DNA of 64,000 nucleotides from Promerops cafer (lineage: Eukaryota > Chordata > Aves > Passeriformes > Nectariniidae): the NCBI GenBank assembly GCA_013398275.1, contig VZSE01006618.1, positions 469,384-533,383 of the forward strand, written 5' to 3'. Positions 47,695 through 60,420 of the stretch are shown here, one piece after another. The notes beneath the pieces were generated by a model, which saw only the letters and a program-made list of their open reading frames with translations, was not told the DNA's origin and ran no database searches. Within the stretch, counting starts at the first letter, position 1. Each line of letters begins with the position of its first letter. A program made the position numbers and the translations under genes.

Positions 47695-50600
47695 TGGGAT
47701 TGTTTATTCTTTCCCCAAGGAACAGGTGACTGTGGCACAGTACTAAGCTTCCCTCCTCTAGATCAATAGAAAGGGATGAAGAAATTATTGCAGGACAATA
47801 AAGAGAAAGAGCAAATGAACTTTGGATAACTATACCAACAATTTGCTTTGCTTGTTTTCCACATATTACTGTGTAAAGTAAAAACACAAGCCTCTGGGGA
47901 GCCTGCAAGAATGCTGTCAGCTTAATTCCATCATGGAAGCATGATTATACTTGATAGGTGAAGAGCAGGTGTCAATGAATCCTTACAAATATTGTGTATT
48001 ACATGACCCCAAACACATCTGTTTCAAGTATTTCTTGCACTCCACACTTTCAGCTATGACTGTGTTAAGGCAGATGTACCCTACATTTCTGCTTCCCGCT
48101 GTGGCAAGGAAGGAAGAAAACCCTGTCTTTTTTTCTCTTAGCATGCCAGCTGCATAGTACAGGCATCATTCTCCACTGATGTAAAACATTAACAGCATTG
48201 ATCCAACATGCTGGCTTAAATCAGATAAAAAAGTCATCCTGCTTGGCCAGTGCAAGTATAAATGTGAACATTGTGATTAAATAAAGTTTAGGCTTACATC
48301 ACATTGGTGTATCTTCAGTAAAAACAGAAAGATAAGACAACCCATAGAAAGTATCAATTTCATTGCATGTTTCCTGATCTTTCTTTGTTTCTATGATATC
48401 ACTACATTTCATTTTCCTGCACAAATGACATTTTTTTTAGAATACGTTTAGCAAAAAAGTGTAAAGATATTGATACAAAAGCTTTTTTTAAAATTTATTT
48501 ACTAAAGAAGGTTTTGGTTTTACAATGGATGTTGGCAACTGCCTGCATTCATACAAGCCATATTCACATATTGGCATATACATCCAAGCACCTGACTTGG
48601 CTAGGAGTTAAAGACCAGAAATTTAAAGTGTTTTGATGGGTTTCAGTATTCAAATTCCACAAACCAAAGAATTTTATACTGCAGGTATGCTGATCATAGA
48701 ATGTCTAACTCAAGACAATAGTAGAAGTAATACACTTTCATTATATTCTCCAAGTGCATATAATATTTTATACATGCCACCCTTTAAATATTTATTTACT
48801 TCCTTGATGCACTCTCCAGACCTAGATGCTTTGAAACCTCATTAAAAATTTGATCTAACTGACATAATGTAGGTGTTAATTATGAAGTAGGAAGGGGAAC
48901 TGCTTGCTGATCATCTCTATTTGAAAAGTCTCAATACAGAGACATCTCAGTAATGGGTATATTTAAAAAGCCAGTTCCCATACTGTTAGCTACAACAGAA
49001 TGGAGCCTAGGACCTGTGGATGGGAACAACCTTGCCATTACCTTGGTATTCCATAAGGTGTTAAAGATCCAAGGGCAGACATGGCTCAGCTACTCCATCC
49101 TTCTCTATCTTGGCATAAACCCTTGTATTACACACACAATTTCAGTGGACATTACTCAGGATCACATTGTATCTTAAGATGAAATGTACCTATTGAAGAC
49201 CTTAAAGAAGTAGCACAAAATACTGTGAGTAAATTTGGCATGTGCACATCGATCAGGTTCACCTCTGCCTGTGAAGGATCTGGTCTCTGCATATGCCACA
49301 CACAGTATAACCTCATCAAATCTGTCTAAAACACAGCTGCAGCCTTTCCATTCCTGAAAATCTGGCTAGCTGTCTTGGCACAAAAACCAAACACACGCTT
49401 GCACTCAGACATAAAGCAAAACTGAAATTGTTGAGACATTTATGATTATCTGGCATGAACCAACATCCATCTCCACATTGGTATGGCATACACATGTTGT
49501 GCATCCTAAAGATACTACCAAGGAGCGTGCAACTGGCAGTTTGGGGATAAAAAGTGGTTTTGATCAGAAACTTCAGCGTATATGACTAAGCATGAAGGGA
49601 CCGACAGCAGGGTGAGACTGCATTCCTCAACACTTCCATGAAGAATCACAAGTGCATTTGTTTATACTGGGATGTATCCTCTGCAGCCTCTATTTTTGTC
49701 ACCATTACAGTGATACAGCTGAAGCATACACTGAAAGGCCCATGAATAAATGGCACATTTTCCCATGTCTTCTGTGAAGCAATCAGTATACATCAAGAAC
49801 AATAAATTACAATGCATGGATTTTTTTCAGTATGTGGCAAATTGAATGATGAGCTGTTCCCTGCATTAGTGAGAGTTTCTAAAAGCATCATAATTTCCAC
49901 AAATGACAGGTTGTGGGATATTTAGGAAACATCTTGCTTTAAATGAATTCACTCTTCTTTACAATTTTTAGTATAACGATTTCCACTTGCCTTTTTTCTT
50001 ACTGACTTAACTACTGACCATACAAACAAACACGGAATAACTGAGGGAAAAAAAAAAAGTAGTAATGAAGTCAGGAGGTTTACCACCTCAAGAAGAAATA
50101 CCAATAATTGCCTATTTTTTCCCTTGGATTTTGACTGAAAGTAGATCTCATTCCACTAGGAAAACATAGCAGATTCTGGAACCACTGCTCCCAAGCTCTA
50201 CTGAATTCCATCGTCCTAGCACAGAGGAGTATTCCAACTTCATAAAAACCACAAAAAACATGCTGACTATTGGCTTACACTTGTTGCCATTGTTTGTCAA
50301 GCTACCATAATTACACTGGGAGAATTAATGAGAAAAGAACCCCAACACACCTGCGGGGAGAAGACTCTATACATTTGTTTCATACTGTTTGTACTAAGAC
50401 TGTGGAGTTCTTTCAGTTTCAGGAATATCTAAAAATAACTCCCTCTCTGTTCCTGTGAGAGCTGTATAGACTCTTTTTCCATAGACATGGAATAAAACAT
50501 TCACTGACATTTTTTTCAGTGATTCTACGCCATGCTTTTAGTGTGTGTAATGGCACAGCACAAGATAGAAACATAAATTGACGCATATATGATCAAACTT

Positions 50601-52503
50601 CTGAATTATTAATTTTAAGGCCAACTCCAGTTGACACCAACACTCCCTGAAGTATCTGGAAGTGATGTACAGGGAAAATAGTCAAGATTATAGAAATTAT
50701 TTAAACCCTCTTTTACCTGAACATCTCCAAATCACTCTTTCTGTGTAGGTCCTTATCTTTGACAGACGTGTATTGATGGACCTGCAGGGAACTTCAGAGC
50801 ATGTGTTACCAGTTTCTTGGCACCTTGTTAGAAATCCACAATTCCAGGCCTGCAGTGCTTTCTCTGGCAGCAGAAAATGGCTGGTAGCACTTAAACATTT
50901 AGAAGCTACCTGGTAAACTACAAGGACAGTAATATACTATTTCCCTGGTGGGATCAGGCACTTGAAGTAAGAGCACCTTTCAAAAGACAAGGCTTTACAC
51001 TCGTTTCAGAAGAATGGTGTCCCAGGTTTGGTTCAGCAGTTTGCTGTGTATATCCTCTCAGGAAAATCACCTGTGTCATACTCCACATGAACACGGAGGA
51101 CATTTTTATAATCTAAAACATCTCAAGTGTGTGACTGAAAGTTTAATGAAATTAATGGAATTCAAGTACTTTATAGGAACTTGACATCAAAACTGAAAGT
51201 ATCATCAAGTGGTTTCTGTTTGATCGGGAGACCAACTTTCGTGCCTTCTTTCAAGATACTGAGTTTTTTCTTCCTCATCATTCACAAGTTCCTACATGAG
51301 CTGGAAAATCTCTTCTTCTCAAATGTGACACATCTTTTATGTGCCTACAGGCTTAGAGTTATATCCTAGTATTTTGTTGCATGCAGAGAACCTTTAGTGT
51401 CATAAACAGTCACTGCTGATACACATCTCCATTGATCCTGGTGATGCCCACTCTCCCATGGCCCATGCAGCTCTAAGAGGGGCCTGAGATACTTTGCCTA
51501 GAGTATGGAGGATGTGCTGAGGAGATGAAATATTTCAGGGCCCTTTTTAGAGCCTCACCACATCCTTGGATGAGGAGTATCATGTTGTCTTCTAGTTCAT
51601 TTAACCCACTAATCAAAGCAGGCTAAGTTTAATAATTGTCCATAAAATGAAATTAAAAAAAAAAAAAAACAGTGAGAAAAAGAATCTACATCATCAACAA
51701 CAACAAAAATGCATCTCTTTATGCTAAGTTTGCATCAAGAAAGTGCCTTCTAGTGATCTTGTTTGACCTTAGTCCTCCTAATAAAAAGAGAATCTCCCTT
51801 TCACAGGTACACAAACATACCAATTTTCAGCTCAAGAGTCTGCTCGGGTAGGTAGACAACTCTATCCTTCAATAAAGTATGAAACTCATGTCTCCCTTTG
51901 TAGCTACTTGGTTTTCTTCAAACTAACCAGCTAATCAGCTAATCTCTAACCAGCTTTTGCATTCCTGTCAGCTTGTGTAATATAATACACTATGCAAACA
52001 TCTATACAGTCTAATTGTATGCAGCTTATAACTGGTTTATGACTGAGGCCAGAAATGATAACAGCCTAATACTTTGAAATGATCACAGGTTTGTGCTGAT
52101 GAATCTCCGTTTTCCAAATAAACAAGCTGTATCAATATGTACCAAAACAATAAAAAGAAATTATTTATTACTCTTCGACTGAACCATGAAGATAATTCTA
52201 CACTGACAAAGCTTACTTTGTTTTAGTATCTGCATTTGATTATCTACCGCTTAAATTGCAAATGTTTACATATTTTTTTCTGGAGGTATCTGCCCTTGCA
52301 GGAGACCAAACTGCTTCAGATGTTGCACACTATGCATTATGATCAGGCACACCAAGCCATCCAAAGGGGAAAGCTGTGAAGCTTGAAATCAGAGGCTAAC
52401 TATGGATTTTCTTTGCTTTGCTTTTCCTGGGGATATGTGGAAATAGGGATAAAATAATTTTGCAGGTTTTAAATGCAAAAAGAGGCAGTCTCCAGATTCT
52501 TAC
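47695..52503. other. AT-rich non-coding DNA, no gene seen
   Basis: Long unique stretch without recognisable repeats, RNA genes or exons. A15 occurs at 51655-51669 and A12 near 50048. The frames present are all shorter than 76 codons. Confidence 0.6.
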
Positions 52504-52734
52504 ATGTCCGCCAGTAAAGCTGTTGTGCTGCTGCACGACCAGACAAGCCCTGACACCAAACTGTTCATAGTTCAGAGAGGTGCTCACAGCTATTACCAGA
52601 AAAAGTCAGGCTTCATGCTGGCTGGATTTACCTGTCCTAAAACAGTTTCAGCAAGTCAATGGAATCACATCCATCTATGTCCCAAAGCAACACGCCTTTT
52701 TCTTTGTGTAGTGATATTCAGCTGTGACTGTTGA
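52504..52734 (+). other. Short ATG frame, probably not a gene
   Basis: A 76-codon frame begins with an ATG at 52504 and is overlapped on the minus strand by a 63-codon frame (52396-52587). It has no recognised domain. Its last 19 or so codons lie inside the 75-base segment that is duplicated at 54.2 kb, where the matching frame is not continued upstream. This argues that the frame is accidental. Confidence 0.1.
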
Positions 52735-52750
52735 GTCCTGTAAACTTGGT
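52676..52750 (+). repeat. 75-base direct repeat, copy 1
   Basis: This segment matches 54205-54279 at 72 of 75 positions (no gaps). It starts with TATGTCCCAAAG and ends with AAACTTGGT. Sequence before and after the two copies is unrelated, so the edges are sharp. The copies are 1529 bases apart and in the same orientation. I do not recognise the segment as a known repeat. Confidence 0.9.
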
Positions 52751-54204
52751 GTCCTACAGAGGTCTGGTGTCATGACGCTTCCCCAAGTCCAGATACCAGA
52801 TGTTGCTCCATATCAGAGAAAGGCAGATAAGCCATGACACCATGACCAGATGCCATTTGTTGTGAACCACTGTACCTCTGACATATATTGTGTGAGAAGA
52901 ACCAGCTCAGAAATCTAGAGAAAAGAGGCTGCACTTGGCCAAAGGTCTAGCTAAAAGAGGTGCCCCTCAGAGCAGAGCTGAGTGTCTCCGTATCACATAC
53001 TTCCTTTTGCTTGTTTTGTGCCTCTCACCCTAAATGTCCACCATCATAAACAATGCCTCTGGTAGAGCAGGAAGTGAATTCAGATCACTTAATCTCTGGG
53101 CACAGATCTTCTATATCAATTTGCTAAAGGAAATATGTTTTTTTTCCGCTCGTGGGAAAATGTATATGTGAAAAAAATTTCTTTGGTTTTCTTGGATTTG
53201 CCTGGATTTTCTTCATGAATTTCTGGATCTGTATGAGATCTTAGGGAACAGCTTTCTGTAGGCAGTGATCCCTCTTACCTGTAGGTCTTAAATAAGAAGT
53301 ATGTGGTGGGACATTCAAAACCAAGTTTCTAATTAGGAGATTAACACATAGAATGTGTTTGTTATCCCAGCCTAGTAACCATAACCAGAGACAATGAATA
53401 ACTGTAAGAATAATACTGGTTCAATATTCATTCAGCCTGTGTGTTCATAGATGATGCCTATGCTCCCCCTAATGTTGATTCACAGGTGTATTTACATTTC
53501 ATGTCAAGGCCTCAGACTTTCTTCTTTAGAAGTCTGGAATCTTACAAACTTCCATTTTATCCAGCTCCTCTGAATGTAGTCCTGAAGCAAGGAACTGGCT
53601 TAGAAGTCTTTTCAGAAAAACTGTACTTATGATTATGTAATTTACCTACTGAGACAATTCCAGAGATGATGTCCTTCAGGAAGCTGACTGATTGATGTCT
53701 GTGTTAACTCAGATCAAGCATCTGTCTTCAAAGGCAAAGCTGTGCTTGTGCTGCCACATTTTTTCTGCACTCTGCACTCAGTCACATGCACATGAGGGCA
53801 TGTCCTTTATGCTGGAGTGATGATGTCCTCTGTGGAAAGCTGGAAGGCAGAATAATAAATGTGTGTATGTGTGATTATGTCAGCACTCTCACAGAATTGC
53901 TCAGGACAGGTTGTTCTACACTATAGTGACTTGAATCCAAGGACCACCTACCCTTGCCTGCGCAGAGCCGGGAGCTGGTTACCCAGCTGTGGTGACTGTC
54001 TGTGGAAACCTGACCTCCCCAGCCACTTCAGCCAGGCAGTTAGGTTTCCAAGCTGAGTTTGGAGATACTTTACATCTAGGGAAGAGCCAGATTAGTCTTA
54101 ATTAGATATACCCCTTGAACTCATGGAACGAGACAGTAAATATCAAATTTTCTAACTCAAGGGGGAAAAAATTAAGGTGGGAAAGTGGTTGTCCTGAGTA
54201 AAAG
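52751..54204. other. Non-coding spacer between direct repeats
   Basis: Contains a possible stem: TGGTGTCATG (about 52767) and CATGACACCA (about 52833). Otherwise unique sequence with short chance frames. Confidence 0.5.
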
Positions 54205-54279
54205 TATGTCCCAAAGCAACATGCCTTTTTCATTGTGTAGTGATATTCAGCTGTGACTGTTGAGTCCTATAAACTTGGT
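54205..54279 (+). repeat. 75-base direct repeat, copy 2
   Basis: Second copy of the segment at 52676-52750, with three substitutions (C/T, T/A and G/A). High identity suggests a recent duplication or a shared recent mobile origin. No target-site duplication flanks either copy. Confidence 0.9.
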
Positions 54280-54717
54280 CTGCAAGTGCTAAAATCTTCG
54301 TCTTACATTCTTACTGGCTGCATTCCTACTGTGTGCACAAAAGCAGAGTTTATGTTAATGCCCAGATACTTAAAAGAAAAAAAAAGGAAAAGTGTAGTGA
54401 TCAGTATCCATCATCTTTCCAACTGCCTTGTCACTACATCAATTAATACAATTGAGCAAAAAATGTCACAAGCCCAGTGGAAAAACCTTTACACAGCCTT
54501 TCAGAGGGAAGTTTACTCCCAGCTTTTTTTCCCTTGCATTAGCTCCTGTCATCCACAAAACAACAGAACCCAGTGGTGTCAATTATATTTGATTGACTGA
54601 GTAAAGCACACACACAAATAAGCAAAAACAATGGACACAAAAATCTATATATGACTCCCCTTGTCAGTGAGAATGCTTGTCTTCTCCATTTTCATGCTGC
54701 ACGGTGTCCTGCTGCTA
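54280..54717. other. Non-coding DNA, nothing seen
   Basis: A 115-codon frame at 54253-54600 starts inside the second copy of the direct repeat and has no domain. Nothing else stands out. Confidence 0.5.
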
Positions 54718-55020
54718 CGGGCTTAAATGTTTCCTTCAGCCCCCAAACTATCACCAATTAAGTTAGCAGGGTCTTCAAAGGTGTCAAATGGCTCCCTGGG
54801 CAATTGGCTGTAACTGCTGTTCAATAAATGAGGTCTAATTTATCAGTTTAACTTCACTTTTAAAAACCTAATGTCTCCTGGTACCATGTGCCATTTGCCC
54901 AGAGTGTGAAGAGATGCCTGCCACGTCGCATTTTGAAAGTTGGATGAGCTCATGTTAGTAGTCACATGTTTTGTCTGTCATGCCTTTTCTCCCAATTTGA
55001 AAGACGTATTTGAATAAAAT
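54718..55020. promoter_or_regulatory. Candidate conserved non-coding element
   Basis: Dense with sites typical of developmental enhancers: CACCAATTAAGTTAG (about 54751), AGGTGTCAAATGG (T-box half-site-like, about 54779), GGGCAATTGGCTG (about 54798), TTCAATAAATGAGG (about 54819), AATTTATCAG (54838) and a CACGTCGC word (about 54922). It has no repeat and no open frame of note. That it is conserved or active is inference only. Confidence 0.28.
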
Positions 55021-56386
55021 ATACTTGAGTGGTATGGACTTGTGCAGTATGGTATCCAAATAAATCATTCCTAGAAAAATGAATAAAAGGACTTAAACAG
55101 AGCCCACTGTTAATTTTGGTATAGGAGGGTTTGGTCACACCTTAAAAGGCAGCCCCATGTCAGTTTTTCTGCAATGCTTTTTCATTGACCCTGTGCAGAA
55201 ACAAGATGTGTTGAGGTGCAGGAATTCTGTGGCCATAACAGGACACACTCTTCCACAGGATACACTTTTCAAGGAGTAAGGTGCAGGGTGGCTTACAACC
55301 AGCACTCTAACAGTATTAGGCAGTATCTCAAAAGGTCAAAAAGGCAGGATAAAAATGTAGGAGATAAAATATGCAGGGAGCAGAACTTTTATGCCAGAAA
55401 AGTAGTGGCTTTCTGGCATTAAAAAGTAAAATAAGCTTCCACTATAGACAAAACTTGTGCTAGGAACAAAACTTTTGCTTTCACATGTGTCAGCATTAAT
55501 ATACATCAGTAGTAATGAAAATTCTGGTAACACAGGGCAGCTTTAATTGAATATTTAAGTAGAACTGAAGTGATACTATTATGTGTTTTAGGGTTCTTCA
55601 ATATATAGAAGCCAAGTTGCTCAGTCAGGCTAAGACATTCTCATGTGAGCTGCTACTTCAATCCTTTTTCTTCTTTATTCCATCTTGCCCAACACAGGAT
55701 TTGAAACCTATGGAAAAGATGTCTTGCTGATGAACTAAAACCTGACACATATTACATTGTCACACCATCAGATGAGGTGTAATACATTTTTTTGTGTAAC
55801 TTTCTCAACTTGCTAGCCTCTATTTTGATCCAAAAGGATCTGCTACACACCTACTCCTAACCTGAAACTGTCTTCTCATACAATGTAAGAACCTTAATTT
55901 AACATTGTGGTTCATTATACCATTGATAATAGCAAGGAACAAAGGAAGCATTTTAGACTTTAACTTTGTAAACAAGACAAGAAGAATCAGTCAGGCAAAA
56001 GTCAGAAGGCACTGCATTTCCCCATTCAGAAAGAACATACCAAGGCTGTGAAAGCCTTACCCTCAAAAAAAAAAAAAAAAAAAAAGACTCTCAAGAAGGA
56101 GAGACAGTGCATGAAAGTGAAAGAAAATTATGAAACGTACAAAATTAATGAGACTCATAAATACACATATAAAGAGTCACCCTTTGTAACATCAGAATGG
56201 GTCAATAGGAACTCTCTTCACCTCTAAGACACATAGAAGGGACAAGAGTAGAGTGGGAGGACTTTGCAATATAGTCATCTTACCTGAACATCTTTCTCAG
56301 CACCCTCAGACTTCATTTATCTTAAACAGATATTAAAATTTCATATGCCTCATACACTCCCATGAAGTCTCAACAAGTCTTTTCCA
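55021..56386. other. AT-rich non-coding DNA, no gene seen
   Basis: Short chance frames only. A21 tract at 56065-56085. Confidence 0.6.
56065..56085. repeat. Poly(A) tract of 21
   Basis: Twenty-one consecutive A residues on the plus strand, with no recognisable retro-insertion body upstream. Confidence 0.95.
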
Positions 56387-57055
56387 GTGTTGCTGTACAG
56401 TATTTCTGGTCTACTAAATTACCATTGTTTTTTCTTCTTGTCCGTGACCGAGGACTACATTGCAATCTATGATCATTGCAATGTCTCTCCCTCTCTCATT
56501 TTCAAGTGCAAATTCTCTCTCTTGAAGCAGCTGTTTCTATCAGTACCTATGCACCAGTACCAGTACCTATCGATCTGCACTACTACCTATCAATCTGGCC
56601 ATTTTTGTTGTGAAGTTTCATTTTGTTTGCTTTACTGTAGTCCTCACTGTAGTCCTCACCATTATTTGGTTGTTCTTGCAGGACACTCAGATCCCCTTCT
56701 GACGATGCTTCCTCTCAACCCTACACCTTGGACAACTGCAAAGGCTGCTAAGTGATGTCACTCCCCATGGTGACTTGTCAGAAAGCCCACCTGTATCCTT
56801 GGAGAAGGTGTTTAACCCCCCGTCCAAAAGAAACTGCTGCCACTTCATTTTTAGCCAATTATCACCAACATCACAGTTCTCATGCTACCATCTACCTTAC
56901 ATGGTGGTTTTTCAAGTTAAAGGATATCAGAGGCTTTACAGAAGTCCAGCTTCATGTTCTCCACAAAATCAATTATAGAAGAATGGTATTGAACTTTGAG
57001 AGAGTAAGTTGCTTGGATCCTAGATATAAATTACTAATAATGAACCTGTAAAGTT
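56387..57055. other. Possible degraded repeat region with small tandem duplications
   Basis: Near 56540-56600 the word (CAGT)ACCTATC recurs three times imperfectly, and at 56634-56657 a 12-base unit (ACTGTAGTCCTC) is exactly duplicated. Plus-strand frames of 122 and 99 codons cover the region. The end of the second frame spells LDPRYK, which also occurs in hAT transposases, but no other hAT feature is present. The stretch near 56925-57000 vaguely resembles CR1-like sequence in reverse complement. I cannot assign it. Confidence 0.25.
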
Positions 57056-59294
57056 CAGGGTGATATCACATATTCTTATAAACCTTGCCCGACTTGTGAA
57101 TTTATTAGTCACAGTTGTCACACAGAGATTATTTGCTCCCTCTATTTTAAGTGGACATTGAGCCCAAACAGTGAAATTTTGAGGTTTACTTCTATGTTGG
57201 ATATGTTCCCCTCCCTTAATGTCCCTTTGTATTGGGTCAGCAATGTCATCTTAATTTTGTTCTTATTAATAAGGAGGAAACTGTGCTGTTGCTCCAGTTA
57301 ATGGTTCAAGGAAAGAAAAACTAAAATTTAGGTGTTTTAAAAGGAATGCAACAATAAACTCTAAACTAAAGGAAAAAGCCTTGAAGCCTAAATTTATCTG
57401 AAATTTACTCATACTCAACCTTAACCAGACATAGCCTCAAACTGAGCATCTGTGACAGTGCTATTTACATTAAAAGTAGGTAATAGACCTTATACCCACA
57501 CAGTCTCTTTAAACTACAACAAAATGCATCCGTACAATATCCAGTCCAAAAACTAGTGTGGGAAGACAAACCACAGAAAACCTTAAAATAATAAAGCCAA
57601 ATATAAGTTATTTTTAGAGTAAATAAATATCTACAGGAACAGGAGCATTTGGTCTATATCTATTTGGGAATAATTAAAAAAAAAAAAAAAAGACATTCAG
57701 AACTATCTATGTGTGGCGAAGTACTTTTTCATCCCTCACCTCTCTGAATATGAGATGTGTGTCTGACTAATTTCCTACTGCTTCCTGATTCTTTTTTCTT
57801 CCCCAGGAAAGGCTTGGGAGGCAGTATAGCTCTTCCTTGATGTGGGAGAGAAGCAGTGTTAGCATGTAAAATAAGCACTGCATAGTCTTTATAAAAAAAT
57901 ATATGATTTGCGGAAGCACAGAAGAATGACATACAAATAGGCAGCTTCAGTTTCCTTCTTGGTTTTGCCCCTCATCTACCTTCTGTCTGTTCAAGCCTTG
58001 CTTTGCTGATTGTATGATTAAACTTATAATGGTGCCCATGCGAGTTCATTTCTGCCTGGAGCTGGAGTAGAACAAGGAAACCTCCTCTGCATAATGGGAG
58101 AAGAGGCACAGTGCCACCAGTGACAGGGCTGGCAGCAAACATCTTGGTGGGGAATTAAAATGACTCCTGAGCTCCAGGAAGTAACAAAAGCCACGATAGA
58201 AGTGACCTTCTGAGAGAAGCTTGAGACTGCTTTCTGGTATTGCCAGTGACAGCCAGAGTCGGAGCGATTTACTAAAAAACATAGGCCCAATCTAGTGCAC
58301 CTTTCAAAAAAATAATGACATTATTAAAGAATTTAGTGATACTAAGGTATTTTTGCTCCTAGTTCAGAGTCAAACATTATGTTGCATTAACAAAGCTGTG
58401 CAAGAGTTTTTGCAGCCTGGATGATGCGTGAAAGAATTCCTGTTTTCTGAACGTGTGAAAAGTACAATATTAAAAAGTAAAATCGGAATAAATAATCATA
58501 AGATTTTATACACTTGCCACACTCATCTTAAAGCTGTTAGTAAACACCCATCAGGACTTATCCAAATTACACAACCCAGCTTTCATGACCTATCTTCTCT
58601 TCACTTACATCCTATCCTGCTTTTCCTCAAGTGTGCCACTGAACTCCCATTTGACTATTTTCAGAGGGAGAGTGTCCTTTTTTCCCAGATAGACCCACAC
58701 TCTGTTACCAGCTGCACTTCTGGCCACCCTGGCTGACCTTCTGCACCCACCAATGCTGTGTGTCTATTGGCATGACTCCTGTCCTGCTGGTAGTATCAAG
58801 GAAGCTATTGGAAATGATCTTTTTTTTTTTTTCTTTTTTTTTTTCTTTTATTCAGTGAACACACACCTACATACCCATCGTGCTGTGGACTATTGCCCTC
58901 TGGAGTTCAAAGCTGGGATGAGCATTTTCTCAACGTGTCTTTCCTGTTCAGACAGAAAACTCTGCACTATTCGCCTCTTTTGCCTCGGTTGAGTGGGTTT
59001 ACAACTAAGCAGGATTTTTTTCTGGCTTTCACTGAGCCTGGCTTACCTGCATAGACAGCTCTGAAATATTTGCTCCTTGGAATTACATCTTTTTCTTTGG
59101 GGTCAAGCCAGCAACGGAGCTAATCCTTGTTCATTACATCATTAATGCTTATCTCAAATTTAGAATTATTTTAAAGGAGTTTAGAAGACTTTGACATTTT
59201 TGGGCATGAGTGGTTTCTTGTTCCCACACATTGCCATTAATTATGGAAATTACTGTTCCAGCCTTAATAGCCAACAACAGTCATCACAGCAGGA

Positions 59295-59296
<2 letters not shown>
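57056..59296. other. Non-coding DNA, no gene seen
   Basis: Unique sequence with an A16 tract at 57676-57691 and a T-rich tract at 58820-58850. Frames on the minus strand at 58024-58290 overlap in two phases and show no domain. Confidence 0.6.

Positions 59297-59356
<60 letters not shown>
59297..59356. repeat. (TG)30 microsatellite
   Basis: Sixty bases of pure TG repeat. Pure arrays of this length are normally polymorphic. The cysteine-valine frames running through it are artefacts. Confidence 0.98.
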
Positions 59357-59358
<2 letters not shown>

Positions 59359-60079
59359 GACAAGAAACTCATCTATCCTTTCAAAGCACACTTTCAATAA
59401 ATAATATATGAAATTAAATCTTTAAAAAAAAACCCAAACCTTGATGTGCTATTGCATTCTGTGTAAATTTGACTGTACAGAGCCACAGGTTTTTGTTTGT
59501 GGTCAGAGTTGTTCGCACAACTTAATTAGTAAAAGCTCTGGTCTAGAAATACAGATTCAGGAAAGAATGGGATTTCACATAGCTTTTTCTGTCTTATGGA
59601 ATCATGTAAGTATGCTAGTGCTCATCTGTGTATTCCATTTTAACAGCATTTGAACCCTCGATTGCATGGAATTATGGGGATGCAGAGAGAGTGGTATGAA
59701 GCTGGGTTAAAATCCTTAGGGCTTCATGAAAACAGGCGGCCAAGACGGGGCAGAGAGAACATAAATAATCTGATAGGGGTAGTAACTGTGCCAGATACTT
59801 TCCTTTTTGGACTACTAAATAAATTAACCAGGAAACACAAATCCATACGAAATCATACTCTCAACAGTCTAGTCACCATGAAATTAGCTATTTTTAAATT
59901 AGGGTTTCGTAAGGAAGTGCCACCCCTAGCTCAGGCTTAAAAACAGTTTCAGAATATTTAGAATATACTTAACCATAGTGCAGCCTGCCCTCCCAGACTT
60001 GGAGGTATGTTCCCTCTCCTAATTTTCTGCCAGAAAGAACCTTTCATTTGCTTTGGTTCTGGTAGGGTTGGCAAGTGGT
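59357..60079. other. Non-coding DNA, no gene seen
   Basis: A 96-codon frame at 59650-59940 has a plausible basic composition but no domain and no ATG-splice context. Nothing else stands out. Confidence 0.5.
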
Positions 60080-60420
60080 GAAATTACGCAACCCTGTGCC
60101 ATCGAGGGTCTGTGGGAGTGCAGGCACGAGGGAGGCAAAATGTCTGATGAGATTTCCTCTGGAGGAAATTAGGCAGTGACTCTGCTGCCATCAGCACACA
60201 CAAGCAGCTCCACTGCACCAAGTGAGACCCTTCACAAACAGGCAGCAGGACGCAGATATTTAAACGGCCTTGGAATATCTGTTCCTTAAAGTCACTGATA
60301 AGGAATACTGCACTTGACAAGAACAACATAATATAATCCTTGCTTTGCTGTGGCATCTGAATAAAATCGCAGGCGGACTCTGTTGTTAGCACAGTTCCTA
60401 ATGAAGATGTACAGGACTCT
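60080..60420. promoter_or_regulatory. Candidate regulatory element
   Basis: The block is less AT-rich than its flanks and contains ATTACGCAAC (C/EBP-like, about 60084), GAGATTTCCTCTGGAGGAAATTAG with an inverted repeat ATTTCCTC / GAGGAAAT (about 60151-60171), TGCCATCAGCAC, CACTGATAAGGA (GATA-like, about 60294) and 'ATTTAAACGGCC'. A 102-codon minus-strand frame (60084-60392) crosses it but has no domain. Function is inferred from motif density only. Confidence 0.25.

Noticed and set aside
56752..57051. Frame ending in LDPRYK, as in hAT transposases
   Set aside because: A six-residue match alone is expected by chance; the rest of the 99 codons lacks hAT features, and it starts at a non-ATG codon.
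59191..59404. Cysteine/valine-rich frames
   Set aside because: They are translations of the TG microsatellite.
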